From Nevskia sp964451925 (GTDB taxonomy: Bacteria > Pseudomonadota > Gammaproteobacteria > Nevskiales > Nevskiaceae): DNA of 64,000 nucleotides. Under the pieces are notes generated by a model. The model had not been told where the DNA came from. It saw only the letters and a program-made list of their open reading frames with translations, and did not search any database. Shown here piece by piece: positions 49,182-58,080 of the stretch. The position numbers and the translations under genes were made by a program. The DNA lies in assembly GCA_964451925.1 (NCBI GenBank), contig CAYVKA010000004.1, forward strand, positions 62,001 through 126,000. The letters run 5' to 3'. Every line of letters begins with the position of its first letter. Within the stretch, counting starts at the first letter, position 1.

Positions 49182-50999
49182 TCAATGGAAATGCGCGTAG
49201 ATGCGCTCCGCCAGCGTGCGGTTGATCCCTTCCACCCGGGCCAGTTCGTCAATGCCGGCCCGCTTCACCTGCGGCAGCCCGCCAAGCGTCTTCAGCAGCG
49301 CGCGGCGGCGGGCCGGCCCCAAACCCTCGATCGCCTCCAGGCCGGAGGTCATGCGTGCTTTCTCGCGGCGGGCGCGGTGCCCGGTGATGGCGAAGCGGTG
49401 CGCCTCGTCGCGGATGCGCTGGATCAGGTGCAGGGCGGGCGAATCCGCCGGCAGCAGCAAGGGCTGCTCCTGCTCCGGCAGGATCAGCTGCTCCAGGCCC
49501 GGGCGCCGTGTCGGCCCCTTGGCGATGGCCACCACGCGCAGCTGGTCGATCTCCAGCTCCGCCAGCGCTTCCAGCGCGGCGCCGAGCTGGCCCTTGCCGC
49601 CATCGATGAACAGCACATCGGGACTCTGCACTTCCCCGCCCTTGATGCGCGCGTAGCGCCGCGCCACCGCCTGCTTGATCGCGGCATAGTCGTCGCCGGG
49701 GGTGATGCCCTCGATGTTGAATTTGCGGTAGGCCGCCTTCAGGGGCCCTTCCTCGTTGAACACCACGCAGGAAGCCACCGCCTTTTCGCCCATGGTGTGG
49801 CTGATGTCGAAGCACTCCAGCCGCCGCGGCGGCTGCTCCAGGTCCAGGGCCTGCTGCAGCTCGACCAGGCGCTGGTCCATGCTGGCGGCCTCCATCATGC
49901 GGGTCGACAGCGCCTGCTGCGCGGTGCCCGCCGCCATCTCCAGCAGGCGCTGCTTGACGCCGCGCTCGGGCCGGGCAATGCGCACCTTGCGCCCGGCCTT
50001 GGCCGACAGCGACGCCTCCAGCCACTCCGCATCCTCCGGCAGCTCGCTCACCAGCAGCTCCGGTGGCGGCGGCCGCTCCAGGTAGTACTGGGCGATGAAC
50101 CCGGCCAGCAGCTCATCCATGGCGATGCCCGGCGGATGGCGGGGGAAAAAGCTGCCGTGGCCGAGGTTGATGCCGTCGCGCACCGACACCACCACCACGC
50201 AGGTGCTGGAGGGATGCGGCGCGGCCACGATGACGTCCAGCTGCTCGGCGCCGCCGGTAATGGCGCGGTGCTCGCGCACCCGGTTCAAGGCCGCGATCTG
50301 GTCGCGCAGCCGCGCCGCCAGTTCGAACTCGAGCTGCGCCGCCGCCTGCTCCATCTCCACTCCCAGCTCGCGGGCCAGTTCGTCGCCCTTGCCTTCCAGC
50401 AGGCGCACCGCCTTGGCCACGTCATGGGCGTAGTCCGGCTCGGAGATGAGCTTGACGCAGGGCGCGGAGCAGCGCTTGATCTGATGCTGCAGGCAGGGCC
50501 GGCGGCGGTTGCTGAAGAACGTGTCGTTGCACGGCCGCAACAGGAACAGCTTCTGCAGGGTCTGCAGCGTCTCGCGCACCGAACCCGCGCTGGGATAGGG
50601 GCCAAAGTACTGGTCCGGTCCGGTCTTGGCGCCGCGATAGAAGGCGATGCGCGGGTACTGGTGCGCGGTGATGCGCACGTAGGGGAAGCTCTTGTCGTCA
50701 CGCAGCGAAACGTTGTAGCGCGGCGTCTGCGACTGGATCAGCGCCGCCTCCAGCAGCAGCGCCTCGTCCTCGGTATGGGTCAGCGTCACCTCGATGCGGC
50801 GGATCTGCCCGACCATGCTCTCGATGCGCGGATTGCCGCTGGCGCGCAGGAAGTAGCTGCCGACACGCTTGCGCAGATTGCGCGCCTTGCCGACGTAGAG
50901 CAGCTCGTCGGCTTCGCCGTACATGCGGTAAACGCCCGGCTGCGTGGTCAGCTGGGACAGGAAGGCGCGGGAGTCAAACGGTGCGGACGGCTGGCTCAT
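49182..50999 (-). CDS. uvrC: UvrABC system protein C
   Basis: This 605-aa excision nuclease subunit incises on both sides of UvrB-marked DNA damage. It has an N-terminal GIY-YIG domain (PGVYRMYG...LLYVGKARNLRKRVGSYF), the UVR motif around residue 205, the RNase H-like endonuclease half (ECFDISHTMGEKAVASCVVF, GGKGQLGAA) and a C-terminal helix-hairpin-helix pair (LEAIEGLGPARRRALLKTLGG, VEGINRTLAERIYAHF). Length is normal. It is 52 bp downstream of a response regulator-GGDEF gene and 105 bp upstream of pgsA. Confidence 0.96.
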   Translation of the reverse strand: MSQPSAPFDSRAFLSQLTTQPGVYRMYGEADELLYVGKARNLRKRVGSYFLRASGNPRIESMVGQIRRIEVTLTHTEDEALLLEAALIQSQTPRYNVSLRDDKSFPYVRITAHQYPRIAFYRGAKTGPDQYFGPYPSAGSVRETLQTLQKLFLLRPCNDTFFSNRRRPCLQHQIKRCSAPCVKLISEPDYAHDVAKAVRLLEGKGDELARELGVEMEQAAAQLEFELAARLRDQIAALNRVREHRAITGGAEQLDVIVAAPHPSSTCVVVVSVRDGINLGHGSFFPRHPPGIAMDELLAGFIAQYYLERPPPPELLVSELPEDAEWLEASLSAKAGRKVRIARPERGVKQRLLEMAAGTAQQALSTRMMEAASMDQRLVELQQALDLEQPPRRLECFDISHTMGEKAVASCVVFNEEGPLKAAYRKFNIEGITPGDDYAAIKQAVARRYARIKGGEVQSPDVLFIDGGKGQLGAALEALAELEIDQLRVVAIAKGPTRRPGLEQLILPEQEQPLLLPADSPALHLIQRIRDEAHRFAITGHRARREKARMTSGLEAIEGLGPARRRALLKTLGGLPQVKRAGIDELARVEGINRTLAERIYAHFH

Positions 51000-51051
51000 C
51001 GAGCCGCAAGCATACCCAAATTGCGCCCGCGGGACGCCGCCCGCGGCGGGC

Positions 51052-52023
51052 TCAGGACACGACGCGCCGCGGCTCCGTCTGCCCCATCAGCTGGAACGCG
51101 CTGCAATTGCGCCCCTGCGACTTGGCCTGATACAAGGCCTTGTCCGAAGCCTCGATCAAGTCCAGCGGCGTCAGCCTGCGCCCCGGCACGCAAACGGCGA
51201 TCCCCAAGCTCATGCTGACCCAGGGCGCCACTTCCGAACCCTCGTGCTGGATTTCCAGGGCGCGGATCGAGGCCAGCACCTCCTCGGCGATCTTCAACCC
51301 CTCGGGCAGCGGCGTATCCGGCAGCAGCAGCGCGAACTCCTCGCCGCCGAACCGCGCCGCCACGTCGCCGATGCGGCGCGCGCGCGCGGCCAGCGCCGCG
51401 GCGACCATTTTCAGGCAGCCATCACCCGCCTGATGACCGTAGCGGTCGTTGTAGCGCTTGAAGTAGTCGATATCGCCCAGGATCAGCGCCAGCGGCTTGC
51501 CGTCGCGGACGCCACGCTGCCACTCCAGCTCCAGCGCCACATCCAGCGCACGGCGGTTGGCGATACCGGTCAAACCATCCTGCGACGAAAGCTTCACCAG
51601 CGCGCGGTTCACGTCCTGCAACTGCTGGCTCACGTCCAGCAGGCGCTTGCGCATCTCGGTGATGCGCCGCATCGCCAGCAGCTTGGCACGCAGCACCACC
51701 GGACTCACCGGCTTGGTGATGTAGTCGTCACCGCCGGCATCGATGCCGCGCGCGATGTCCTCGTCGGCGACACGCCCGCTGAGAAAAATGATCGGGGTCC
51801 AGGCGCCGTCGCGCTCCTGGCGGCGGATTTCGCGCGCGGCCGCGTACCCGTCCATGGCAGGCATTTCCACATCGAGCAGCACGACATCCGGCGCTTCACG
51901 CTGGTACAACTCCACCGCGCTCGCGCCGTCGGCAGCCTCGATCGCGGGATAACCCATTTCCAGCAGATAGGAGGCAGTCAGCGCCCGCGAAGCGCGGGAG
52001 TCATCGACCAGTAGAACTTTCAT
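51052..52023 (-). CDS. Response regulator with diguanylate cyclase (GGDEF) output
   Basis: The start MKVLLVDDSRASRAL at 52023 gives 323 aa. The receiver domain has D51 (LLDVEMPAMDG) and K104 (ITKPVSP). A coiled linker (~115-145) leads to a GGDEF domain with 'DGLTGIANRRALD' and an active 'RFGGEEF' at 226-230. An RxxD product-inhibition site (R217-D220) lies five residues ahead of it. It should make cyclic-di-GMP when phosphorylated. In enterics the gene before uvrC is the response regulator uvrY; here its place is taken by a PleD/WspR-like protein. No cognate kinase is in the window. Confidence 0.92.
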   Translation of the reverse strand: MKVLLVDDSRASRALTASYLLEMGYPAIEAADGASAVELYQREAPDVVLLDVEMPAMDGYAAAREIRRQERDGAWTPIIFLSGRVADEDIARGIDAGGDDYITKPVSPVVLRAKLLAMRRITEMRKRLLDVSQQLQDVNRALVKLSSQDGLTGIANRRALDVALELEWQRGVRDGKPLALILGDIDYFKRYNDRYGHQAGDGCLKMVAAALAARARRIGDVAARFGGEEFALLLPDTPLPEGLKIAEEVLASIRALEIQHEGSEVAPWVSMSLGIAVCVPGRRLTPLDLIEASDKALYQAKSQGRNCSAFQLMGQTEPRRVVS

Positions 52024-52159
52024 CCAAGCGCCGCCTCTGTCCAGGATCGGAATCCGTTCCTGCTTATCGGCAGCAGCGGCCGCCAAGTTGAGGGCTGCCG
52101 GTGCTGCCCGGTGTTGCGGCGCCGGACGCGCCCAGGCTCCCGACCAGCGGTCGGCGCCC

Positions 52160-53194
52160 CTATTTCACCGGCACGTAGATGTCGGTCAGCAACTGCGCTT
52201 CCGGCGTCTTGCCGGGGTCGCTGACATACTGCTCCCAGGACAGGCCGTTGTCCTGCAGGGCATAGGCTTTCTTGAAGGCGTCAAGCAGCGCATAGGTCTT
52301 GCCCATTTCCTTGTAGGAGCCATGGTGCTCGACCTTGAGCAGCGGCCCGGCATAGGTCTGCGCGATCTTGACCTCGCCCGGCTTGCCCTTGACCGTATCC
52401 GGCACCTGCGCATCGCTGCGATCCAGCGGGATGCCGGCGTCGAACTCGTACACATTGGCCTGTGGATCCCAGCGCCGCGTCACCGCCAGCGGCGCCCCGG
52501 CCTGCTTCAAGCCGGCGGCCGCCATGAAGACCCCCACCTTGGCGTAAGCCGCGCCCAGGGCCTTGGCGATGGCGTCCGGATCGGTACTGCTGCTGCCGGC
52601 GACGTAGGCGTAGGCCTGTGCCTTGCCATCCAGCAGCTCCGCCTTGAGCGCGGAAAAGTCGGTCTTGTCGCCAGCCTCGGCCAGGGCCTTGAGCCGGGCC
52701 AGGCCGCGCTCGTAGTCCGGGCCGATGCGCCGGCCCATCAGCGGGCCGAAGTAGTGGGCGACGGGATTGCCGCCGAGCGCCACTTGCAGGCTCCAGGTGA
52801 CCCGCGTCTGCTCGCCATCGCGTTCCAGCGTGAAGACCGCCAGGCTCGGCCGGTCGAAGCCGACGAAATTCAGCCGGGTCTGGACTTCGCTGTACTCGGT
52901 GCTGGCGACGATCTCCTGGCTGCCGCTGCCCACGGCATCGTTGCCCTGCCACAGGTAGTGGGCGCCGACGCCATAAGCGGGCCCATCCATCTGCACTTTC
53001 ATCTGCGGATCCTTGTCCGCCCACGGCGACCATTTGCCGAACTGGCGGAAGCCGTTGACCAGGGCGAAGACCTGCGAAGCAGGCGCCTGGATCTTGATAC
53101 TGCGCTGCACCGTGACCTTGTCCGGCAATACCAGACCGATGGCGAAGAACAGCGCCACCACCAAAACGAGACCGAGAACGATGTTGCGGAACAT
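52160..53194 (-). CDS. SRPBCC (polyketide cyclase-like) protein fused to GyrI-like domain
   Basis: The start MFRNIVLGLVLV at 53194 follows GGGGGAG by about 6 nt and begins with a membrane anchor (residues 3-22). An SRPBCC/START-type ligand-binding domain follows ('SIKIQAPASQVFALVNGFRQFGKWSPW...GVGAHYLWQGN'), then a C-terminal GyrI/AraC-effector-binding-like domain ('GPLLKVEHHGSYKEMGKTYALLDAFKKAY...DIYVPVK'). Total 344 aa. Both halves bind small hydrophobic molecules in known proteins. No DNA-binding part is present. Its function is unknown; it faces the periplasm or cytoplasm depending on anchor orientation. Confidence 0.83.
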   Translation of the reverse strand: MFRNIVLGLVLVVALFFAIGLVLPDKVTVQRSIKIQAPASQVFALVNGFRQFGKWSPWADKDPQMKVQMDGPAYGVGAHYLWQGNDAVGSGSQEIVASTEYSEVQTRLNFVGFDRPSLAVFTLERDGEQTRVTWSLQVALGGNPVAHYFGPLMGRRIGPDYERGLARLKALAEAGDKTDFSALKAELLDGKAQAYAYVAGSSSTDPDAIAKALGAAYAKVGVFMAAAGLKQAGAPLAVTRRWDPQANVYEFDAGIPLDRSDAQVPDTVKGKPGEVKIAQTYAGPLLKVEHHGSYKEMGKTYALLDAFKKAYALQDNGLSWEQYVSDPGKTPEAQLLTDIYVPVK

Positions 53195-53225
53195 GGCGCT
53201 CCCCCTTATGTCGTTTGTGACACAC

Positions 53226-53252
53226 CTTATAGCGGGGTGACCCCCGGGACAA
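53226..53252 (-). promoter_or_regulatory. Possible promoter of the SRPBCC gene
   Basis: A TATAAG -10 (53226-53231) lies 16 bp from CTTGTC (-35, 53248-53253 region), about 32 bp before the start codon. The match is modest. Confidence 0.35.
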
Positions 53253-53316
53253 GGTGACAGGGTGTGGCACGCCGCCACCGTTCGTCGGCCGCTCCACGGG
53301 TTTCTGCCGCGCACAT

Positions 53317-53346
53317 AAAAAAAGGGCCGCAGAGCGGCCCTTTTTT
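53317..53346 (-). terminator. Terminator downstream of aceA
   Basis: GGGCCGC-AGA-GCGGCCC with flanking A7 and T6 runs is a strong bidirectional intrinsic terminator, 17 bp after the aceA stop. Confidence 0.9.
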
Positions 53347-53363
53347 ACTGCAACATCAAATGC

Positions 53364-54659
53364 TTAGTGGAACTGCTCTTCTTCCGTCGAGCCGGTCAGC
53401 GCGGTCACGCTGGAGGCGCCGCCCTGGATCACGGTGGTGACGTCGTCGAAGTAGCCGGTGCCCACTTCCTGCTGGTGCGAGACGAAGGTGTAACCGCGGT
53501 CGCGCGCGGCGAACTCCGGCTCCTGCACCTTCTCGACGTAGGCGGTCATGCCGCGCTTGGCGTAGTCCTGCGCCAGGTCGAACATGTTGTACCACATGGA
53601 GTGGATGCCAGCGAGGGTGATGAACTGGTACTTGTAGCCCATCGCACCCAGCTCGCGCTGGAACTTGGCGATGGTGGCGTCGTCCAGGTTCTTCTTCCAG
53701 TTGAAGGACGGCGAGCAGTTGTAAGCCAGCATGGTGCCCGGGTGTGCCTTCTTCACGGCTTCGGCGAACTTGCGCGCGAACTCCAGGTCCGGCGTGCCGG
53801 TCTCGCACCACACCATGTCGGCGTAGGGCGCGTAGGCGATGCCGCGGCTGATGGCCTGCTCCAGGCCCTTCTTGGTCTTGTAGAAGCCTTCGCTGGTGCG
53901 CTCGCCGGTGATGAACGGCTTGTCGTTGGCGTCGTAGTCGCTGGTCAGCAGGTCAGCGGCCTCGGCGTCGGTACGGGCCAGGATCACGGTCGGCACGCCG
54001 TAGACGTCGGCGGCCATGCGGGCGGCGATCAGCTTCTGCACCGCTTCCTGCGTCGGCACCAGCACCTTGCCGCCCATGTGGCCGCACTTCTTGACCGAAG
54101 CCAGCTGGTCCTCGAAGTGCACGCCGCCGGCGCCGGCGCGGATCATCGCCTTCATCAGCTCGTAAGCGTTCAGCACGCCGCCGAAGCCGGCTTCAGCGTC
54201 GGCCACGATCGGCGCGAAATAGTCGACGTAGCCCTTGTCGCCCGGGCCCACGCCCTTGGCCCACTGGATCTCGTCGGCGCGCTTGAAGCTGGCGTTGATG
54301 CGCTCCACCACCTTCGGCACCGAGTCCACCGGATACAGCGACTGGTCCGGGTACATGGACATGTAGCTGTTGTTGTCGGCGGCGACCTGCCAGCCGGACA
54401 GGTAGATGGCCTTGATGCCGGCCTTGACCTGCTGCATCGCCTGGCCGCCGGTGAGCGCGCCGAGGCAGTTGATGTACGGCTCGGTGTTGACCAGCTTCCA
54501 CAGCTTCTCGGCGCCGGCGCGGGCCAGCGTGTGCTCGACCTGGAGGGAGCCGCGCAGGCGGACGACGTCGGCGGCGGTGTAACCGCGCTTCACGTTCTTC
54601 CAGCGGGGGTTGGTGGCCCATTCCTTCTCAAGGGCTTTGATTTGCTCGTCACGGCTCAT
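53364..54659 (-). CDS. aceA: Isocitrate lyase
   Basis: This 431-aa cytoplasmic enzyme splits isocitrate into succinate and glyoxylate, the first glyoxylate-shunt step. It has the active-site loop 'KKCGHMGGKVLVPTQEA' with the catalytic Cys, the Mg-binding 'GDKGYVDYFAPIVADAEAGFGG' region, and 'WCETGTPDLEFARKFAEAV' and 'YNCSPSFNWKKNL'. The length matches the short E. coli-type enzyme. It follows aceB by 106 bp on the same strand. It allows growth on acetate and fatty acids, in keeping with the acyl-CoA and wax-ester genes in the window. Confidence 0.97.
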   Translation of the reverse strand: MSRDEQIKALEKEWATNPRWKNVKRGYTAADVVRLRGSLQVEHTLARAGAEKLWKLVNTEPYINCLGALTGGQAMQQVKAGIKAIYLSGWQVAADNNSYMSMYPDQSLYPVDSVPKVVERINASFKRADEIQWAKGVGPGDKGYVDYFAPIVADAEAGFGGVLNAYELMKAMIRAGAGGVHFEDQLASVKKCGHMGGKVLVPTQEAVQKLIAARMAADVYGVPTVILARTDAEAADLLTSDYDANDKPFITGERTSEGFYKTKKGLEQAISRGIAYAPYADMVWCETGTPDLEFARKFAEAVKKAHPGTMLAYNCSPSFNWKKNLDDATIAKFQRELGAMGYKYQFITLAGIHSMWYNMFDLAQDYAKRGMTAYVEKVQEPEFAARDRGYTFVSHQQEVGTGYFDDVTTVIQGGASSVTALTGSTEEEQFH

Positions 54660-54725
54660 TGCAGCGGTCCTCTTGGGCCTTTAGCCCGGTGGTCAAAAGC
54701 GGTTTGGGGGCATCTTGCCCGCCAG

Positions 54726-54758
54726 TGCCGGAAGGTTCTTGCAAGGAACGTTCCGGCA
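54726..54758 (-). other. Intercistronic hairpin between aceB and aceA
   Basis: TGCCGGAA and TTCCGGCA arms enclose a second GTTC/GAAC stem. There is no T-run, so it probably modulates message stability or aceA expression rather than ending transcription. Confidence 0.5.
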
Positions 54759-54765
54759 GCCGGCC

Positions 54766-56349
54766 TCAATCCAGGTACTCGTACGCCGGCAGGGTCAGGA
54801 ATTCGACGCAGTCGCTGGCGGTGCTCATGCGCGCGAAGATGCCCGCGGCCTCGGCGAAGCGGCCCTTGTAGAAGCGCTCGTCGCCGAGCTGCTTGCGGTA
54901 GGCGCCCAGCTCCTCGTCGATGATGCGCAGCACCAGCTCGCGGCTCACCTTGCGGCCGTCGGCCAGGCTGGCGCCGTGCTTGAGCCACTGCCACACCTGG
55001 GTGCGGGAGATTTCCGCGGTGGCGGCATCTTCCATCAGGTTGTGCAGCGGCACGCAGCCGTTGCCGTTGAGCCAGGCCTCGGTGTAGCCGATGCCGACGT
55101 TGACGTTGTTGCGTAGGCCGGCCTCGGTGATCTGCCCTTCCGGGCACTGCAGCAGGTCGGCGGCCTTGATGCCGTACTTGAACTTCTTGCCGACCTGGTT
55201 GGGCTCCGGCATGTTCTCGTTGAACACGTCCATCGCGATCTGCACCAGGCCCGGATGCGCCACCCAGGTACCGTCGTGGCCGTTCTTCACCTCGCGCAGC
55301 TTGTCGGCGCGCACCTTGGCGAAGATCTGCTGGTTCAGTTCCTCGTTGTTCTTCACCGGGATGAAGGCGGCCATGCCACCCATCGCCTGCGCGCCGCGCT
55401 TGTGCGTGGTCTCGCACAGCAGCTTCGAGTAGGAGTCGAGGAAGTGCTTGTCCATCGTCACCTGCAGGCGGTCCGGCACGATCCAGTCGGTGCGGTTCCT
55501 GAGAGTCTTGATGCAGCTGAAGATGTAATCCCAGCGGCCGCAGTTGAGCGCCACGATGTGGTCGCGCAGCTCGTACAGGATCTCGTCCATCTCGAAGGTG
55601 CCCCAGATGGTCTCGACCAGCACGGTGGCCTTGATCGTGCCCTTGGGGATGCCCAGCTCCTTCTGCGCGTCGACGAAGATGCTGTTCCACAGCCGCGCCT
55701 CGAGGTGCGACTGCATCTTCGGCAGGTAGAAGTACGGGCCGGTGCCGCGCTTGAGCAGCTCCTTCGCGTTATGGAAGAAATACAGCGCGAAGTCGACGAT
55801 GCCGCCCGGAGCGGGCTTGCCGTCGATGAGGATGTGCTTTTCCAGCAGGTGCCAGCCGCGCGGCCGCACGATCAGGGTCGCGGTCTGATCGTTCAGCTTG
55901 TATTCCTTGCCTTCCGGCGAGGTGTAGCTGATGCTGCGGCGGATGGCGTCGCGCAGGTTGATGTGACCCTGCACCATCAGTTCCCAGGTCGGAGCGGCCG
56001 AATCCTCGAAATCCGCCATGAAGCACTTGGCGCCCGAGTTGAGCGCGTTGATGATCATCTTGCGGTCGACCGGACCGGTGATCTCGACGCGGCGGTCCTG
56101 CAGGTCCGCAGGAATGCCCTTGATGGTCCACTTGCCGCTGCGGACACTCTTGGTCTCGGGAAGGAAATTGGGCAGCTTGCCGGCGTCGATCCTGGCCTGG
56201 CGCTCGACGCGCAAAGCCAGCAGCTGCTCACGCCGCGGGCCGTGCTTGCGCACCAGCTTGGCAACGAACTTCAAGGCCTCGGGCGTGAGTACCTTACGGT
56301 ACGCCGGGGTCAACGGACCTGTGACTTCAATACCCTTGTTAACGCTCAT
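54766..56349 (-). CDS. aceB: Malate synthase A
   Basis: The start MSVNKGIEVTGPL at 56349 follows AGGAG by 6 nt. The 527-aa enzyme condenses glyoxylate with acetyl-CoA to malate. Family sequence is clear: 'FMADFEDSAAPTWELMVQGHINLRDA', 'RGWHLLEKH', 'VLVETIWGTFEMDEILYELRDH', 'GLNCGRWDYIFS'-type 'VALNCGRWDYIFSCIK', and 'TEAWLNGNGCVPLHNLMEDAATAEISR'. It is the A-form (about 530 aa) rather than the 720-aa G-form. It is transcribed before aceA from a promoter with TATAAT at 56425-56430. Confidence 0.97.
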   Translation of the reverse strand: MSVNKGIEVTGPLTPAYRKVLTPEALKFVAKLVRKHGPRREQLLALRVERQARIDAGKLPNFLPETKSVRSGKWTIKGIPADLQDRRVEITGPVDRKMIINALNSGAKCFMADFEDSAAPTWELMVQGHINLRDAIRRSISYTSPEGKEYKLNDQTATLIVRPRGWHLLEKHILIDGKPAPGGIVDFALYFFHNAKELLKRGTGPYFYLPKMQSHLEARLWNSIFVDAQKELGIPKGTIKATVLVETIWGTFEMDEILYELRDHIVALNCGRWDYIFSCIKTLRNRTDWIVPDRLQVTMDKHFLDSYSKLLCETTHKRGAQAMGGMAAFIPVKNNEELNQQIFAKVRADKLREVKNGHDGTWVAHPGLVQIAMDVFNENMPEPNQVGKKFKYGIKAADLLQCPEGQITEAGLRNNVNVGIGYTEAWLNGNGCVPLHNLMEDAATAEISRTQVWQWLKHGASLADGRKVSRELVLRIIDEELGAYRKQLGDERFYKGRFAEAAGIFARMSTASDCVEFLTLPAYEYLD

Positions 56350-56424
56350 CCTAAACTCCTGCCTGTTCTTGGGCGCGCGTTCTGACGGCGCCCTTGGGGT
56401 GAAGGTGCGCCGCGAAAGGCGCGC

Positions 56425-56461
56425 ATTATACTCAAAAATGAAAATTCCGTTGCAATGCAAC
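56425..56461 (-). promoter_or_regulatory. aceB promoter with overlapping palindrome
   Basis: A perfect -10 TATAAT (56425-56430) lies about 76 bp before the aceB start, with TTGCAA as -35 at a long 19-bp spacing. The -35 is inside the 13-bp palindrome GTTGCAATGCAAC (56449-56461), a likely regulator site. The rest of the gap to 56619 shows no gene. Confidence 0.55.
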
Positions 56462-56619
56462 AAGGCCAGCGCACAGCGTCACCACGGCCATTGCGCCGGG
56501 GCATAAGCTGCGAAGCCAGCCCCTGGCGCGCCGCAACAATTGGAACAATCAAGCTTTTCCTACACTTGCAAAACCAACTTCAAGCGCCGCGGAAGCGCAC
56601 GGCGCCCGCCGCCCTGGAG

Positions 56620-57981
56620 TCAGACGGCGACCGCGGCCGGCTGCGACGGCCCCAGGCGCCGATGCAGTTCATGCCGCAGGAACCACAGATTCATCAGCAT
56701 CTGCACCACGGTGGCGGCCACCGAAAGCAGCCACAGCCACAAGGGCTGGAAGCCGGGTTGATACGACAGCAGCCAGGCCGGCAGCACGATCAGGCCGATG
56801 CGCGTGGCCGAACTGATCAGCGTCGGCACGGTGTTGCCCAGGCCCGACAGCACGCCGAAGCAGGCGAACGCCACCGCCACCGCCATCAGGTTGACGCTGA
56901 TCACGCGCAGGAACACGGTGCCGCCCTGCAGCACGGCCGGCTCCTTTGAAAAGACGCCGATCAGGCCGGTGGGAAACAGCTCGCCCAGCGCAAACAGCAC
57001 GAAGGTGCACACCAGCCCGATCTTGAGCGAGGCGCCGAAGGTCTCGCGCACCCGCTGGCCCAGGCGGGCGCCATAGTTCTGCCCGGCCATCGCCGCGGCG
57101 GCGAAGCTGATCGACATCACCGGCATCATCGCCGACTGCAGCAGCCGCTGGCCGATGCCGAACGCCGCCTGCTCGGCCGCGCCGAACGGCCGCAGCAGCA
57201 CCGCCACGAACATCATGTAGCAGCCCATCAGGCCGAATTCCGCAGCCGACGGCAGGCCGATGCGCACGATGCGCCAGGCGGTGGCCGGTTGCGTGCGCCA
57301 TTCCCGCGGCCGCAGCCGCAGATAGGTTTGCGGCCGCAGGAAATACAGCCACAAGCCCAGCACGGCCACCAGCACCGACAGGAAGGTGGCCAGGCCCGCT
57401 CCGGCCACGCCCAGCCTGGGCAGGCCTAGCCAGCCGAAAATCAGCAGCGGCGCCAGCCCCATGTTGAGAATGGCGCTGCCGATCTGCGCCAGCGTGCCCG
57501 GCTTCATATTGCCGGTGCCGCCCAGGGCCGAGCCCATGATCATCAGCGGGAACTGCAGCGCCATGGAGGGTATGAACCAGTGCAGGTAGGCCAGCGCGTA
57601 GGCGGTGGTGTCGGCGTCGGCGCCGAAGGCGCGGCTGTAAGCGCCCTGCCCGAGCCAGGCCACCGCCGCGAACAGCAGCAGCATGACCAGGCCCAGGCCA
57701 AGCGCCTGGTTGAAGATGTGGTGCGCCTGCTCGTGGTCCTTGCGCCCTACTGCCTGCGCCACCAGCGCGCGGGTGCCGACGGCGAGCATCTGCGACAGCG
57801 CCAGGGTCACCATCATCAGGTTGCTGGACAGCGTTACCGCGGCCTGGGCCGCGGCGCCGAGCCGCCCCACCCAGTACAGGTCGATCAGGCTGTACAGCGT
57901 CTGCACCGCCATGCCGACCATCAGAAAGCCGGCCAGGCCCAGCAGCTGGCGCGGGATGGACCCCTGTGTCAGGTCTTTCAT
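56620..57981 (-). CDS. MATE-family efflux transporter
   Basis: The start MKDLTQGSIPRQLLGLA at 57981 gives 453 aa with 12 predicted helices. The opening 'LTQGSIPRQLLGLAGFLMVGMAVQTLYSLIDLYWVGRLG' is typical of NorM/DinF-like MATE proteins, as is the paired 'SAAEFGLMGCYMMFVAVLL' segment in the second half. These pumps export drugs or metabolites using Na+ or H+ gradients. It is transcribed alone upstream of the aceBA promoter. Confidence 0.93.
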   Translation of the reverse strand: MKDLTQGSIPRQLLGLAGFLMVGMAVQTLYSLIDLYWVGRLGAAAQAAVTLSSNLMMVTLALSQMLAVGTRALVAQAVGRKDHEQAHHIFNQALGLGLVMLLLFAAVAWLGQGAYSRAFGADADTTAYALAYLHWFIPSMALQFPLMIMGSALGGTGNMKPGTLAQIGSAILNMGLAPLLIFGWLGLPRLGVAGAGLATFLSVLVAVLGLWLYFLRPQTYLRLRPREWRTQPATAWRIVRIGLPSAAEFGLMGCYMMFVAVLLRPFGAAEQAAFGIGQRLLQSAMMPVMSISFAAAAMAGQNYGARLGQRVRETFGASLKIGLVCTFVLFALGELFPTGLIGVFSKEPAVLQGGTVFLRVISVNLMAVAVAFACFGVLSGLGNTVPTLISSATRIGLIVLPAWLLSYQPGFQPLWLWLLSVAATVVQMLMNLWFLRHELHRRLGPSQPAAVAV

Positions 57982-58080
57982 AGCGGATGCGGATCTGGAA
58001 AAGGCGGCACAGGCTACGCGCACTGCGGCCCGCGGACAACCACTATGGGACAAATTGCGGAAACCGCCGCGCCGGCTTTC

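Noticed and set aside
49185..51218. 677-codon plus-strand frame opposite uvrC
   Set aside because: Composition is typical of the antisense of a high-GC gene, and uvrC on the other strand is unambiguous.
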